This document shows, one piece after another, positions 1 to 6,813 of a stretch of DNA of 64,000 nt. The stretch is from assembly GCA_035911095.1 (NCBI GenBank), contig JAMHWF010000022.1, positions 62,001-126,000 on the forward strand, given 5' to 3'. The notes under the pieces are model-generated. The model was not told where the DNA came from, ran no database searches, and worked only from the letters and a program-made list of their open reading frames with translations. Each line of letters starts with the position of its first letter. Within the stretch, counting starts at the first letter, position 1. A program made the position numbers and the translations under genes. This DNA comes from JAMHWF01 sp035911095. Lineage in GTDB: Bacteria > Pseudomonadota > Gammaproteobacteria > Burkholderiales > Burkholderiaceae_C.

Positions 1-75
1 GCTCGGCGACGATCGTCGTCCGGCCCTTGGACACCGTGGGGTCGCGTGGGTTGCGTTTCGCTGTTCTCGTGGCCA
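1..75 (-). CDS. N-terminal fragment of an unidentified protein (cut by window start)
   Basis: On the minus strand an ATG at 75-73 opens a reading frame that stays open to the window edge (25 codons, beginning MATRTAKRNPRDP and reaching KGRTTIVAE). Codon use is GC-rich at third positions like the neighbours, which favours a real gene start. The KGRTTIV stretch faintly resembles the beginning of Asp23/Gls24 proteins, but 25 residues are too few to name a family. A weak purine tract (GGACAAG) lies just before the ATG. The rest of the gene is outside the window. Confidence 0.35.
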
Positions 76-296
76 TGGTCTTGTCCACTGGCCGGGGACG
101 CCGGCCGGGGGTGTCGGTAGTGCCATCCTAGCGACGACGGGTCTGCGCCGTGTTGGCCCCCCTGCCAGCACCTCGGGCACGTCTGGTGCCCTTCGCCTCC
201 GTTGGCGCGACGTCGTCGATGCCTGACACGCCGATGCGGCCGGTGCCGCTGCCCCCACCGGGCGGGAAGGGCAACGATGGCCATTCCCCATGACCA

Positions 297-875
297 ATGG
301 TGATACCGATGAATGCGACCCTGACTCCGAGACTTTCCCTTGCGCGCCTGACGGCGGCCGTCGCCGTGGCGCTGGGCTGCAGCCTTGCCGCTGCGGCACC
401 GATCAACGAGGCCACCTATGACGCCGCGAAGAAGGAGGTGCAGGCCCAGCACAAGACCGACAAGGAGCGCTGCGACCCCCTGCGCGGCAATGCGCAGGAC
501 GTGTGCGAAAGCGAAGCCGACGGGCGCGAGAAGGTCGCGCTCGCGCACCTGAAGTTCCAGCGCAGCGGCAAGGCCGAAGACCAGGTCGCGGTGCGCGAGG
601 CGATGGTCGAGGCCCGCTACGACATCGCGAAGGAACGCTGCGACGACCTCAGCGGCGATCCCAAGAACCGCTGCGAAGCCGAGGCCAAGGCTGCCCATGA
701 GCAGGGCAAGGCCAACGTCAAGCGCGACGAGAAGGTCGCCGAGGCTCGTGACGAGGCGCGCGAGGCACGGCTGAAGGCGGAGTACCAACTCGCGAAGCAG
801 CAGTGCGATGAGCGCACCGGCGCGGCGAAGAACGCCTGCGAGGCCGCGCTGGAGGCGCGATTCCCCGACAGATGA
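297..875 (+). CDS. secreted protein with three CX10C repeats, function unknown
   Basis: This is a 192-residue protein with an N-terminal signal peptide (hydrophobic stretch about residues 15-34, likely cleaved after an Ala run). The mature part is highly charged and helical. It contains three copies of a motif with Cys-Asp, a Gly four residues after the Cys, and a second Cys-Glu eleven residues after the first; the Cys pairs are at 59/70, 115/126 and 170/181, so the period is 55-56 residues. Each copy is preceded by an AK or DK helix. Six cysteines in an exported protein suggest three disulfides. An alternative start at 309 (MNATLTP) gives a more usual signal peptide. I do not recognise a named family, and no neighbour suggests a role. 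Confidence 0.7.
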   Translation: MVIPMNATLTPRLSLARLTAAVAVALGCSLAAAAPINEATYDAAKKEVQAQHKTDKERCDPLRGNAQDVCESEADGREKVALAHLKFQRSGKAEDQVAVREAMVEARYDIAKERCDDLSGDPKNRCEAEAKAAHEQGKANVKRDEKVAEARDEAREARLKAEYQLAKQQCDERTGAAKNACEAALEARFPDR

Positions 876-1159
876 TCGTGCCGGCGAGGGAGTGCGCGCC
901 GCGGAAGACGGTCGCGACTCCCGACCGCGGCGGCGAGGTCGTCGATGCCCGTCGAGCGTTCATGTCGCCGTGATGCTGGGCTGAGCCCGGACTTCAGCGC
1001 CGTCTAGGCCTCCGGTTGCCTTGTCGCAAATCGACAAGACCGGCGGTGCGCCTGTGGAGACCATGCGGCCTCTGCACCGGGCCCTGGTTCGCCCCAAGGG
1101 TCCGGCACCCTCGACAGGCCGCGCCGTCATCGGTGCGTGGCCGCTGCTGGAGCCGCACC
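876..1159. other. intergenic region, 284 bp
   Basis: I see no convincing reading frame on either strand. The one clear feature is the inverted repeat at 1021-1037, listed separately. It could hold the promoter of the two small genes that follow. Confidence 0.5.
1021..1037. promoter_or_regulatory. perfect inverted repeat TTGTCG-N5-CGACAA, candidate operator
   Basis: TTGTCG (1021-1026) and CGACAA (1032-1037) are exact reverse complements separated by CAAAT. It sits about 120 bp upstream of the 1160 gene. The geometry (6-5-6) does not fit the FNR/NnrR 5-4-5 pattern and is one base short of a CooA-type TGTCG-N6-CGACA site. The cognate protein is unknown. Confidence 0.4.
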
Positions 1160-1486
1160 ATGTACCGCTTCGAAGACGACCAGCGCCTCGGCGCTGCTGC
1201 CCTCACCCCTGCCACGCGGCCCGTCCCGGCGCGGGCGCCCCGTTTCGACCTCTCGGACGCCGACCACGCGCCGGACCCGCTCGCGCCCTTCGCCCTGCTC
1301 GGCGACGAGCCGGCCCGGGGCGGCTGCCCGATCGGGCTGTGGGCCGCGCTGCGTGGCTGGTGGCACCGGTTGTGGCTCTCGCCGCGTGACGCCTACGTGA
1401 TGCAGGCGCGCGACCTCGCCGAGCTCGAGCAACGCATGCGCAGCTGGGAGACGATGACCCACCTCGACGGCCTGCGCCGTTGGTAA
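1160..1486 (+). CDS. small DUF3563-like protein
   Basis: The protein has 108 residues. Its C-terminal third (SPRDAYVMQARDLAELEQRM) matches the pattern of DUF3563 proteins of Burkholderiales, which carry an acidic/aromatic start, a D-L-x-D/E-L-E-x-R-M core and a short tail. The N-terminal part is Ala/Pro rich and unlike known domains; the middle has a Trp-rich amphipathic segment. DUF3563 has no assigned function. The start is placed at ATG 1160, preceded by CTGGAG. It lies 13 bp upstream of the small membrane protein gene at 1500 and probably shares its transcript. The family call rests on a short match. Confidence 0.55.
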   Translation: MYRFEDDQRLGAAALTPATRPVPARAPRFDLSDADHAPDPLAPFALLGDEPARGGCPIGLWAALRGWWHRLWLSPRDAYVMQARDLAELEQRMRSWETMTHLDGLRRW

Positions 1487-1499
1487 GCGAGGGACGACC

Positions 1500-1886
1500 G
1501 TGCTTGCATATCGCTTCCTGCGCACTGCCGTCGCGTTCTTCGTCGTCGGCGTCGCGCTCGGCATGTACATGGGCATCCGCCAGGACTTCCGCTTCATCCA
1601 CGTGCATGCGCACCTGAACCTCCTCGGCTGGGTCGCCCTCGGCCTGGCCGGGCTGATCTATCTGCAGGTGCCGTCGCTGCTGCGCAGCCGGCTCGCCGGC
1701 GCGCACTACTGGCTGCACACGCTCGGGCTGCTGCTCTTCATGGGCGGCTTTGCCTGGTGGCGCGCCGGCGGCGAGGCGATGGGGCCGGTGATCGCCGCCG
1801 GGGCCTCGATGGTGTCGGTCGGGGTGCTGCTGTTCGCGGTCAACGTGTTCCGCAGCCTGCCGATGAGCGCGAACCCGCGGGGCTGA
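1500..1886 (+). CDS. small membrane protein with HxHxH motif, heme-copper-oxidase-subunit-I-like
   Basis: This is a 128-residue integral membrane protein with about four hydrophobic helices (residues 8-25, 37-58, 68-88, 96-116). After helix 1 it has IHVHAHLNLLGW, a histidine cluster typical of short proteins annotated as cytochrome c oxidase subunit I-like; in true oxidases similar His ligate heme. It is far too short to be a functional oxidase alone. Start is GTG 1500 (LAYRFLRTAV follows). The gene follows the DUF3563-like gene closely. Such proteins often occur near nitric-oxide or oxygen-responsive genes, but nothing here proves that. Confidence 0.6.
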   Translation: MLAYRFLRTAVAFFVVGVALGMYMGIRQDFRFIHVHAHLNLLGWVALGLAGLIYLQVPSLLRSRLAGAHYWLHTLGLLLFMGGFAWWRAGGEAMGPVIAAGASMVSVGVLLFAVNVFRSLPMSANPRG

Positions 1887-1923
1887 AGCCCGGTCGCCGC
1901 GGCTCGACCGCGTGGCGGGTGCC

Positions 1924-2631
1924 TCAGCGCCCCACCCGCCCCCGCGCCGCATGCAGCTCGTGCAGCGTGATCTTGCGCACCTCGGTCTTGCTCTGCTCGA
2001 TGTGGCTCTTCATCAGCAGCGCGGCCTGGTCGGCCTTGCGCTGCATCACCGCGCGCAGGATCTTGGCGTGCTCCTGGTAGGTGGCCTCGATGCGGTCGGG
2101 CCGCGTGAAGTCGAGGCGGCGCACGATGCGGATGCGCTCGGTCACGTCCCAGTGGACGCGGGCGATCTCGCCATTGCCGGCGGCGCGCACGAGGGTGGCG
2201 TGGAACTGCTCGTCGCGCTCGCCGACGACGCGCGGGTCGGCCAGGCGCTCGGCCAGCGGCACCAGCCAGAAGGCCTTCAGCGCGGCCAGCTCGGGCGGCT
2301 CCTCGCTGCGCGCGCACAGGCGCTGCAGGCTCGCGAGCTCGAGCACGATGCGCAGTTCGTAGAGCTGCTCGAGCTGGTCGAAGTCGATCGCGCGCACGAA
2401 CCAGCCGGTCTTCGACTCGACGTCGAGGAAGCCCTCGTTGCGCAGGCGAAAGAGCGCCTCGCGCACCGGCGTGCGGCTCACGCCGAGGCGGGCGCCGAGC
2501 TCGGCTTCGGAGAAGCGGTCGCCGGCGACGAGGCGGAAGTCCTGGATCTCGGCCTTGAGCCGGTCGTAGACCTCCTCGGCGAGCTTGCCGCGCGGGGCGG
2601 CCATCGTCGGGGTCGCGGTCGGGCTGGACAT
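1924..2631 (-). CDS. GntR/FadR-family regulator with FCD domain
   Basis: The protein has 235 residues: an N-terminal winged helix-turn-helix (about residues 14-80, with the family hallmark LGVSRTPVREALFRL) followed by an all-helical FCD ligand domain (about 90-225). FCD regulators bind small carboxylates, often through a metal held by Asp/His. It is the last gene of the minus-strand operon carrying the allophanate and carboxybiuret hydrolase-like genes, so it most likely controls them in response to a pathway acid. A GGTATACC palindrome before the first gene of the operon is a good candidate operator. Start is ATG 2631; MAAPRGK at 2604 is an alternative. Convergent with the gene ending at 1886. 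Confidence 0.9.
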   Translation of the reverse strand: MSSPTATPTMAAPRGKLAEEVYDRLKAEIQDFRLVAGDRFSEAELGARLGVSRTPVREALFRLRNEGFLDVESKTGWFVRAIDFDQLEQLYELRIVLELASLQRLCARSEEPPELAALKAFWLVPLAERLADPRVVGERDEQFHATLVRAAGNGEIARVHWDVTERIRIVRRLDFTRPDRIEATYQEHAKILRAVMQRKADQAALLMKSHIEQSKTEVRKITLHELHAARGRVGR

Positions 2632-2687
2632 CCCCGGGATGATGCCGGAAGGCCCCGGGGGTTCCGTGGCGCCTCGGCGTGCCGGTC

Positions 2688-3134
2688 TCAGCCCGGGCTG
2701 CCGTTCGCGCCGGCCGGCGGCCCGTCGATCAGCGAGACGTGTGCCGCCACCACGCGCCATCCGTCGCCGAAGCGCACCCAGGTCTGGCTCTGGCGGCCGA
2801 TGCGTGTGCTGCCCTCGCGGCGGAACTCGGTCATCGCGGTGGCGAAGTCCTGGCCGTAGGTGGTGATCACGGTCTGCGCCAGCGTGCGTGCCAGGCCGAC
2901 CGGCGAGCGCGCGGCACGGAAGGCGCGGATCGCCTCGATGCCGACCAGGTTCTCGCCGCCGCCGTAGCGCACCGTGTGGGTGCTGGGCCAGAACAGCTCG
3001 TCGAGCACCTCGACGCGGTTGTTGACCAGCGCGTCCTCGTAGCGCGCGAAGACGGCCTGCACCTCGGCCAGCGGGCCGGGGAGGTTGATCTCGGGGCCGG
3101 TGGCGGCCGTGCCCGTGTCGCTCGGCGTACCCAT
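2688..3134 (-). CDS. AtzH-like protein (DUF3225, NTF2/SnoaL fold)
   Basis: The protein has 148 residues with an NTF2-like cone fold: an N-terminal helix pair (VFARYEDALVNNRVEVLDEL), then strands with GGGENLVG and a C-terminal FGDGWRVVAAHVS. This matches DUF3225/AtzH, described in the s-triazine pathway as acting on 1,3-dicarboxyurea so that it does not build up next to AtzE. Its ATG overlaps the stop of the amidase upstream (TGATG), so the two are translationally coupled. The family and position next to AtzE- and AtzG-like genes agree; the actual substrate here is inferred. Confidence 0.8.
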   Translation of the reverse strand: MGTPSDTGTAATGPEINLPGPLAEVQAVFARYEDALVNNRVEVLDELFWPSTHTVRYGGGENLVGIEAIRAFRAARSPVGLARTLAQTVITTYGQDFATAMTEFRREGSTRIGRQSQTWVRFGDGWRVVAAHVSLIDGPPAGANGSPG

Positions 3135-4594
3135 CAGGCGCCCTCCGTCGCCGTGGCCCCGGCATCGAGCGCAGCCACGGGGGCACGCACGATGCCGGCC
3201 TGCTCGAGCGCATGCGCGACGCGCAGCACCAGGTCCTCGCGCCAGGGCGCGGCGATCAGCTGCACGCCGATCGGCAGCGTCGGCAGCGCCGGGTCGCAGC
3301 CCCAGACCGGCACCGCGCACACCGGCAGGCCGATGCAGGAGATGGGTTGCGTCAGCAGGCCGACGCTGGGCCGCGCAGGCAGGCGGCGGCCGCCGATCTC
3401 GAACCATTCGGTGCCGATCTCGTGCGCGACCAGCGGCGTGGCCGGCGCGATCAGCACGTCGACCTCGCGCAGCAGCGTCGCGGCCTCGAGCGCGAAGGCG
3501 CGCCGCACGCGCTGGGCCTGCGCGACCCAGGCGGCCGGCAGCAGCGCGCCGGCGAGGAAGCGGTCGCGCGACAGCGGCTCGAAGTCGGCGGCGCGCGCCT
3601 TCAGGTCGGGCAGGTGCAGCGCGGCGCCCTGCGAATTGCTGATCAGGAAGGCCGCGGCACGCGCCCTTGCGGCGCCCGGCAGCTCGAGCCGGCAGATGGC
3701 GCCCAGCGCCCGGGCGACGCGCGTCACCGCCTCGCGGGCGGCAGGGCCGGCCCATTCGTCGAAGTGGCCGCCCAGGGTCGCGATGCGCAGGCCGGACGCC
3801 CCCTGCGGCAGCGCGGTGGCCACCGGCTCGGACGGCCGCTGCGCGCAGCCCGGGTCACCGACGTCCGGGCCCTGCATCGCGTCGTAGGCGGCGGCGAGGT
3901 CGCGTGCCGATCGGCCGATCGGCCCCAGGTGGTCGAGGCTGGCGACGAACGGGTAGGTGCGGGTGCGCGGCAGGCGGCCGAAGGTGGGCTTGAGGCCGAA
4001 CACGCCGCACAGCGACGAGGGCACGCGGATCGAGCCGTTGGTGTCGGAGGCCAGGGTCAGCGGCACTTCGCCGGCGGCGACTGCGGCACCCGAGCCGCCT
4101 GACGAGCCGCCCGAGATGCGGGTGGGGTCGTGCGGATTACGGGTCGGGCCTTCGTGCGAGTTCTCGGTGGTGAAGCCGTAGGCGTACTCGTCCATGTTGA
4201 GCGCGCCGACCAGCACCGCGCCCGCGGCCTCCAGGCGCTCGAGCAGCACCGCGTCGCGCGGGGCCGGCGGCTGGCCGCGCTCGATCTTCGAGCCGGCGAG
4301 CGTGGTCACGCCGGCGATGTCGAACAGGTTCTTCACCGCGAAGGGCACGCCGGCGAGCGGCAGCGCATGCGCGTCGGGCACGCCGGCGTCGAGGCGGGCG
4401 TCGAGCGCCGCGGCCGTGGCCAGCGCGCGCTCCGCGCTGCGATGGGTGAAGGCGTTGACGGTGGGCTCGACGGCCGCGATGCGGGCGAGGCTGGCCTCGG
4501 CCAGGGCGACGGCGCGCACGCGGCGCGCGCGTACCGCCTCGGCCATCGCGCAGGCGTCGCCTTCGAGCAGCAGGGTGGTGGCGCGGTCAGCCAT
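3134..4594 (-). CDS. AtzE-like amidase (amidase signature family)
   Basis: This is a 486-residue amidase-signature enzyme. The Ser-cisSer-Lys triad is visible: Lys in AVKNLFDIAG, the cis-Ser in GGSSGGSGAAVAAG and the nucleophile Ser in SDTNGSIRVPSS. Full length for the family. It resembles AtzE, the 1-carboxybiuret hydrolase that works as a complex with the small AtzG subunit, itself related to GatA-GatC of glutamyl-tRNA amidotransferase. The AtzG-like gene lies directly upstream with an 8-bp overlap, and an AtzH-like gene directly downstream. In non-triazine bacteria such sets are thought to serve general nitrogen catabolism. Confidence 0.85.
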   Translation of the reverse strand: MADRATTLLLEGDACAMAEAVRARRVRAVALAEASLARIAAVEPTVNAFTHRSAERALATAAALDARLDAGVPDAHALPLAGVPFAVKNLFDIAGVTTLAGSKIERGQPPAPRDAVLLERLEAAGAVLVGALNMDEYAYGFTTENSHEGPTRNPHDPTRISGGSSGGSGAAVAAGEVPLTLASDTNGSIRVPSSLCGVFGLKPTFGRLPRTRTYPFVASLDHLGPIGRSARDLAAAYDAMQGPDVGDPGCAQRPSEPVATALPQGASGLRIATLGGHFDEWAGPAAREAVTRVARALGAICRLELPGAARARAAAFLISNSQGAALHLPDLKARAADFEPLSRDRFLAGALLPAAWVAQAQRVRRAFALEAATLLREVDVLIAPATPLVAHEIGTEWFEIGGRRLPARPSVGLLTQPISCIGLPVCAVPVWGCDPALPTLPIGVQLIAAPWREDLVLRVAHALEQAGIVRAPVAALDAGATATEGA

Positions 4595-4847
4595 CGTGGC
4601 GGGCCTCGGCCGGGGTGGCGGCCTCGACGGCGGGTGCGACGAGCTCCTCGGACGCGATCGGCACGAAATGCTCGGCCGGTTCGTCGGCGATGCCCAGCGG
4701 CACCGACATCACCTGCTCGGCCATGCTGGCGGCGAGCGCGAAGTAGCGCAGCACGCCGGGCCGGTGCGCGGGGTCGATCGGCAGGCCGATCGTCGCCGCG
4801 GTGGCGTCGACATAGGCCTCGTAGGCGGCCGGGTCGGGGTCGGGCAT
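4587..4847 (-). CDS. AtzG-like small subunit (DUF4089)
   Basis: This is an 86-residue protein with a GatC-like helical pattern (AAYEAYVDATAATIGLPI, then RPGVLRYFALAASMAEQVM). It matches DUF4089/AtzG, the small partner needed for AtzE stability and activity. It has a good ribosome binding site (AGGAG, about 8 bp before ATG 4847) and overlaps the start of the AtzE-like gene by 8 bp, as expected for subunits made in fixed ratio. The C-terminal tail is Ala/Glu rich and longer than the core family. Confidence 0.8.
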   Translation of the reverse strand: MPDPDPAAYEAYVDATAATIGLPIDPAHRPGVLRYFALAASMAEQVMSVPLGIADEPAEHFVPIASEELVAPAVEAATPAEARHDG

Positions 4848-4904
4848 CGGCGGGCTCCTGGCGACGGGCGGGGAACGGACGGACGGTCGAGGCGACGTGG
4901 CGAC

Positions 4905-6743
4905 CTAACGGGGCGCCGGCGTTGTCGCCAGCGACGCCAGGTAGGCGCGCCAGCCGCCGAAGGCGCTGATGTCGCGCGCGCCGGCCAGCGCATGCGGCTC
5001 GCAGAGAAAGCCGTGCACCGTGCGGCCGTCGGCGAGCTCGATGCTGCCCAGGCCGAGCGGCGGCGGCACCAGCGCGAGGAAGGAGCCGACGGCGGCCAGC
5101 GGCATGTCCCAGACCTCGACCGCGATCGAGAGGCCGCCTTCGGCGACCCGCTGCATCCCCGGCTTCGGCGGCACGGTGCCGGGCAGCGCGTAGAGGCGGT
5201 AGTGCGGTGCGGTGGTGGCGGCGCCCTGCAGCGTCGCGCCACGCTCGGTGAGCTGGCCGTTGAGCGGCAGGCCAGCGAGGTGCGCGCCGACGACGGCGAT
5301 CGGCAGCGTCGGCGCTGCGACCGGCGCGGGCTGCGGTTGGCGTGGCACGGTCACGCGCCGTGTGGTGCCCATCGGCAGCGCGGTCGCGGCCTCCCAGCCG
5401 GCGCCGAAGCGCGCGAGCGCCGCGTCGGCCGCGCCCGGCGCGATGAAGGTCACGCCGAAGGGCAGGCCGCTCGTTGTCGTCGAGGCCGGCAGCGCGAGCG
5501 CGCACCAGCCGAGCAGGTTGACGAAGTTGGTGTACGTGCCGAGCCGCATGTTGGCGCCGATCGGGTCGGCGTCGATGTCGGTGTGCAGCGGGTGCGTGGG
5601 CGCCGTGGGCACCATCAGCAGGTCGACCTCGTCCCACAGCGCGGCGTTTCGGCCGGCCGCGGCGCGCAGCCGGTACTGGCCGCGGAAGGCGTCGGTGGCG
5701 CTGAAGCGGCGTGCGCTTTCGATCACCGCGCGCACCGTCGGGTCGAAGGCCTCGGGGTCACGGTCGAGCAGGTCTTGCACCGCGGCGTGGCGCTCGGCGA
5801 CCCAGGGGCCGTTGTAGAGCAGGTCGGCCACCGCATGCAGCGGCGCGAAGTCGATCGGCACGACCTCGTGGCCGAGCGTGCGCAGCCGGGCCTGCGCCGC
5901 CTCGAAGGCGGCCGCGTAGCCCAGCGCGGCGTCGGCGTCCGGTGCGGCCGGCACGCCGATGCGCAGCCCCTGCGGCCACTGCGCGGGGCCGGCGACGAAG
6001 GCGCTGTAGGCGTCCTCGGCGTCGGGTCCTTCGATCAGCGCCAGCACCTCGGCGGCGTCGGCCACCGAGAGTGCGAAGACCGAGATGCAGTCGAGCGTGC
6101 GGCAGGCCGGCACCAGGCCCTGCGTCGAGACGCGGCCCGGCGTCGGCTTGAGGCCGACGAGCTGGTTGAAGCCGGCCGGCACGCGGCCCGAGCCGGCGGT
6201 GTCGGTGCCGAGCGAGAAGGGCACGTCGCCGCGCGCGACGACCACCGCCGAGCCCGAGCTGGAGCCGCCGCTGATGCGCTCGGGCGCGAACACGCTCGAA
6301 GGGCGCCCGTACGGCGAACGCGCGCCGACGAGGCCGGTCGCGAACTGGTCGAGGTTGGTCTTGCCGACGCAGACCGCGCCGGCCTCGAACAGGCGCGCGA
6401 CCGCCGTCGCGTGGTTGTCCGGCACGTAGGTGACGGCGGGGCAGGCGCAGGTGGTGGGCAGGCCGGCGACGTCGATGTTGTCCTTCACCGCGAAGGGCAC
6501 GCCGTAGAGCGGCAGTGCGGCCTGGCGCGCCGCCGTGTCGGGCAGCGCCGCGACCCGCGCGGCCAGCGCCTCGAGCTGCGCGGCGAGGTGGGCATCGTCG
6601 GTCAGCGAGATCCAGTTCGGCGCCACGCCCTCGGCGCGCAGGCGGGCGAGCAGGGCGGGCAGCAGCACGCCGGGCTGCGCGCCGTCGCGGTAGGCGGCGC
6701 GCCAGGCGGGCAGCCCCGGGGGTGGCGTGGCGTCAGTCTCCAT
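4905..6743 (-). CDS. atzF: allophanate hydrolase (AtzF-like)
   Basis: The protein has 612 residues. The N-terminal amidase domain (about 1-450) has the triad Lys in AVKDNIDVAG, the cis-Ser in GGSSSGSAVV and the Ser in GTDTAGSGRVPAG. The C-terminal domain (about 470-605, starting near PIAVVGAHLAGLPLNGQL) is the alpha/beta domain specific to AtzF/allophanate hydrolase. The enzyme converts allophanate to ammonia and CO2. No urea carboxylase gene is near, so allophanate probably comes from the AtzE/AtzG/AtzH-like enzymes. First gene of the operon; ATG 6743 is 16 bp from a GGTATACC palindrome. Confidence 0.92.
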   Translation of the reverse strand: METDATPPPGLPAWRAAYRDGAQPGVLLPALLARLRAEGVAPNWISLTDDAHLAAQLEALAARVAALPDTAARQAALPLYGVPFAVKDNIDVAGLPTTCACPAVTYVPDNHATAVARLFEAGAVCVGKTNLDQFATGLVGARSPYGRPSSVFAPERISGGSSSGSAVVVARGDVPFSLGTDTAGSGRVPAGFNQLVGLKPTPGRVSTQGLVPACRTLDCISVFALSVADAAEVLALIEGPDAEDAYSAFVAGPAQWPQGLRIGVPAAPDADAALGYAAAFEAAQARLRTLGHEVVPIDFAPLHAVADLLYNGPWVAERHAAVQDLLDRDPEAFDPTVRAVIESARRFSATDAFRGQYRLRAAAGRNAALWDEVDLLMVPTAPTHPLHTDIDADPIGANMRLGTYTNFVNLLGWCALALPASTTTSGLPFGVTFIAPGAADAALARFGAGWEAATALPMGTTRRVTVPRQPQPAPVAAPTLPIAVVGAHLAGLPLNGQLTERGATLQGAATTAPHYRLYALPGTVPPKPGMQRVAEGGLSIAVEVWDMPLAAVGSFLALVPPPLGLGSIELADGRTVHGFLCEPHALAGARDISAFGGWRAYLASLATTPAPR

Positions 6744-6758
6744 GGGGGTGGGGTCTCA

Positions 6759-6766
6759 GGTATACC
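6759..6766. promoter_or_regulatory. GGTATACC palindrome, candidate GntR operator and -10 region of the atz-like operon
   Basis: The sequence CAGGTATACCAG lies just upstream of the first gene of the operon. Read on the minus strand it gives TGGTATACC, an extended -10-like element, with a central GTATAC core as in many FadR-subfamily GntR operators. The operon encodes a GntR/FCD regulator. Binding would block the promoter. No good -35 is visible. Confidence 0.45.
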
Positions 6767-6813
6767 AGCGGGTGCACAGCAGGATGCGTGCCCGGCGGAG
6801 GCCGTTGTGGCGG

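Noticed and set aside
1021..1037. FNR/NnrR binding site
   Set aside because: The half sites and the spacing (6-5-6) do not match TTGAT-N4-ATCAA or its NnrR variants.
5190..5205. GGCGGTAG, the core of an ops/JUMPstart element for RfaH
   Set aside because: It lies within the coding part of the allophanate hydrolase gene, far from the polysaccharide region; chance match.
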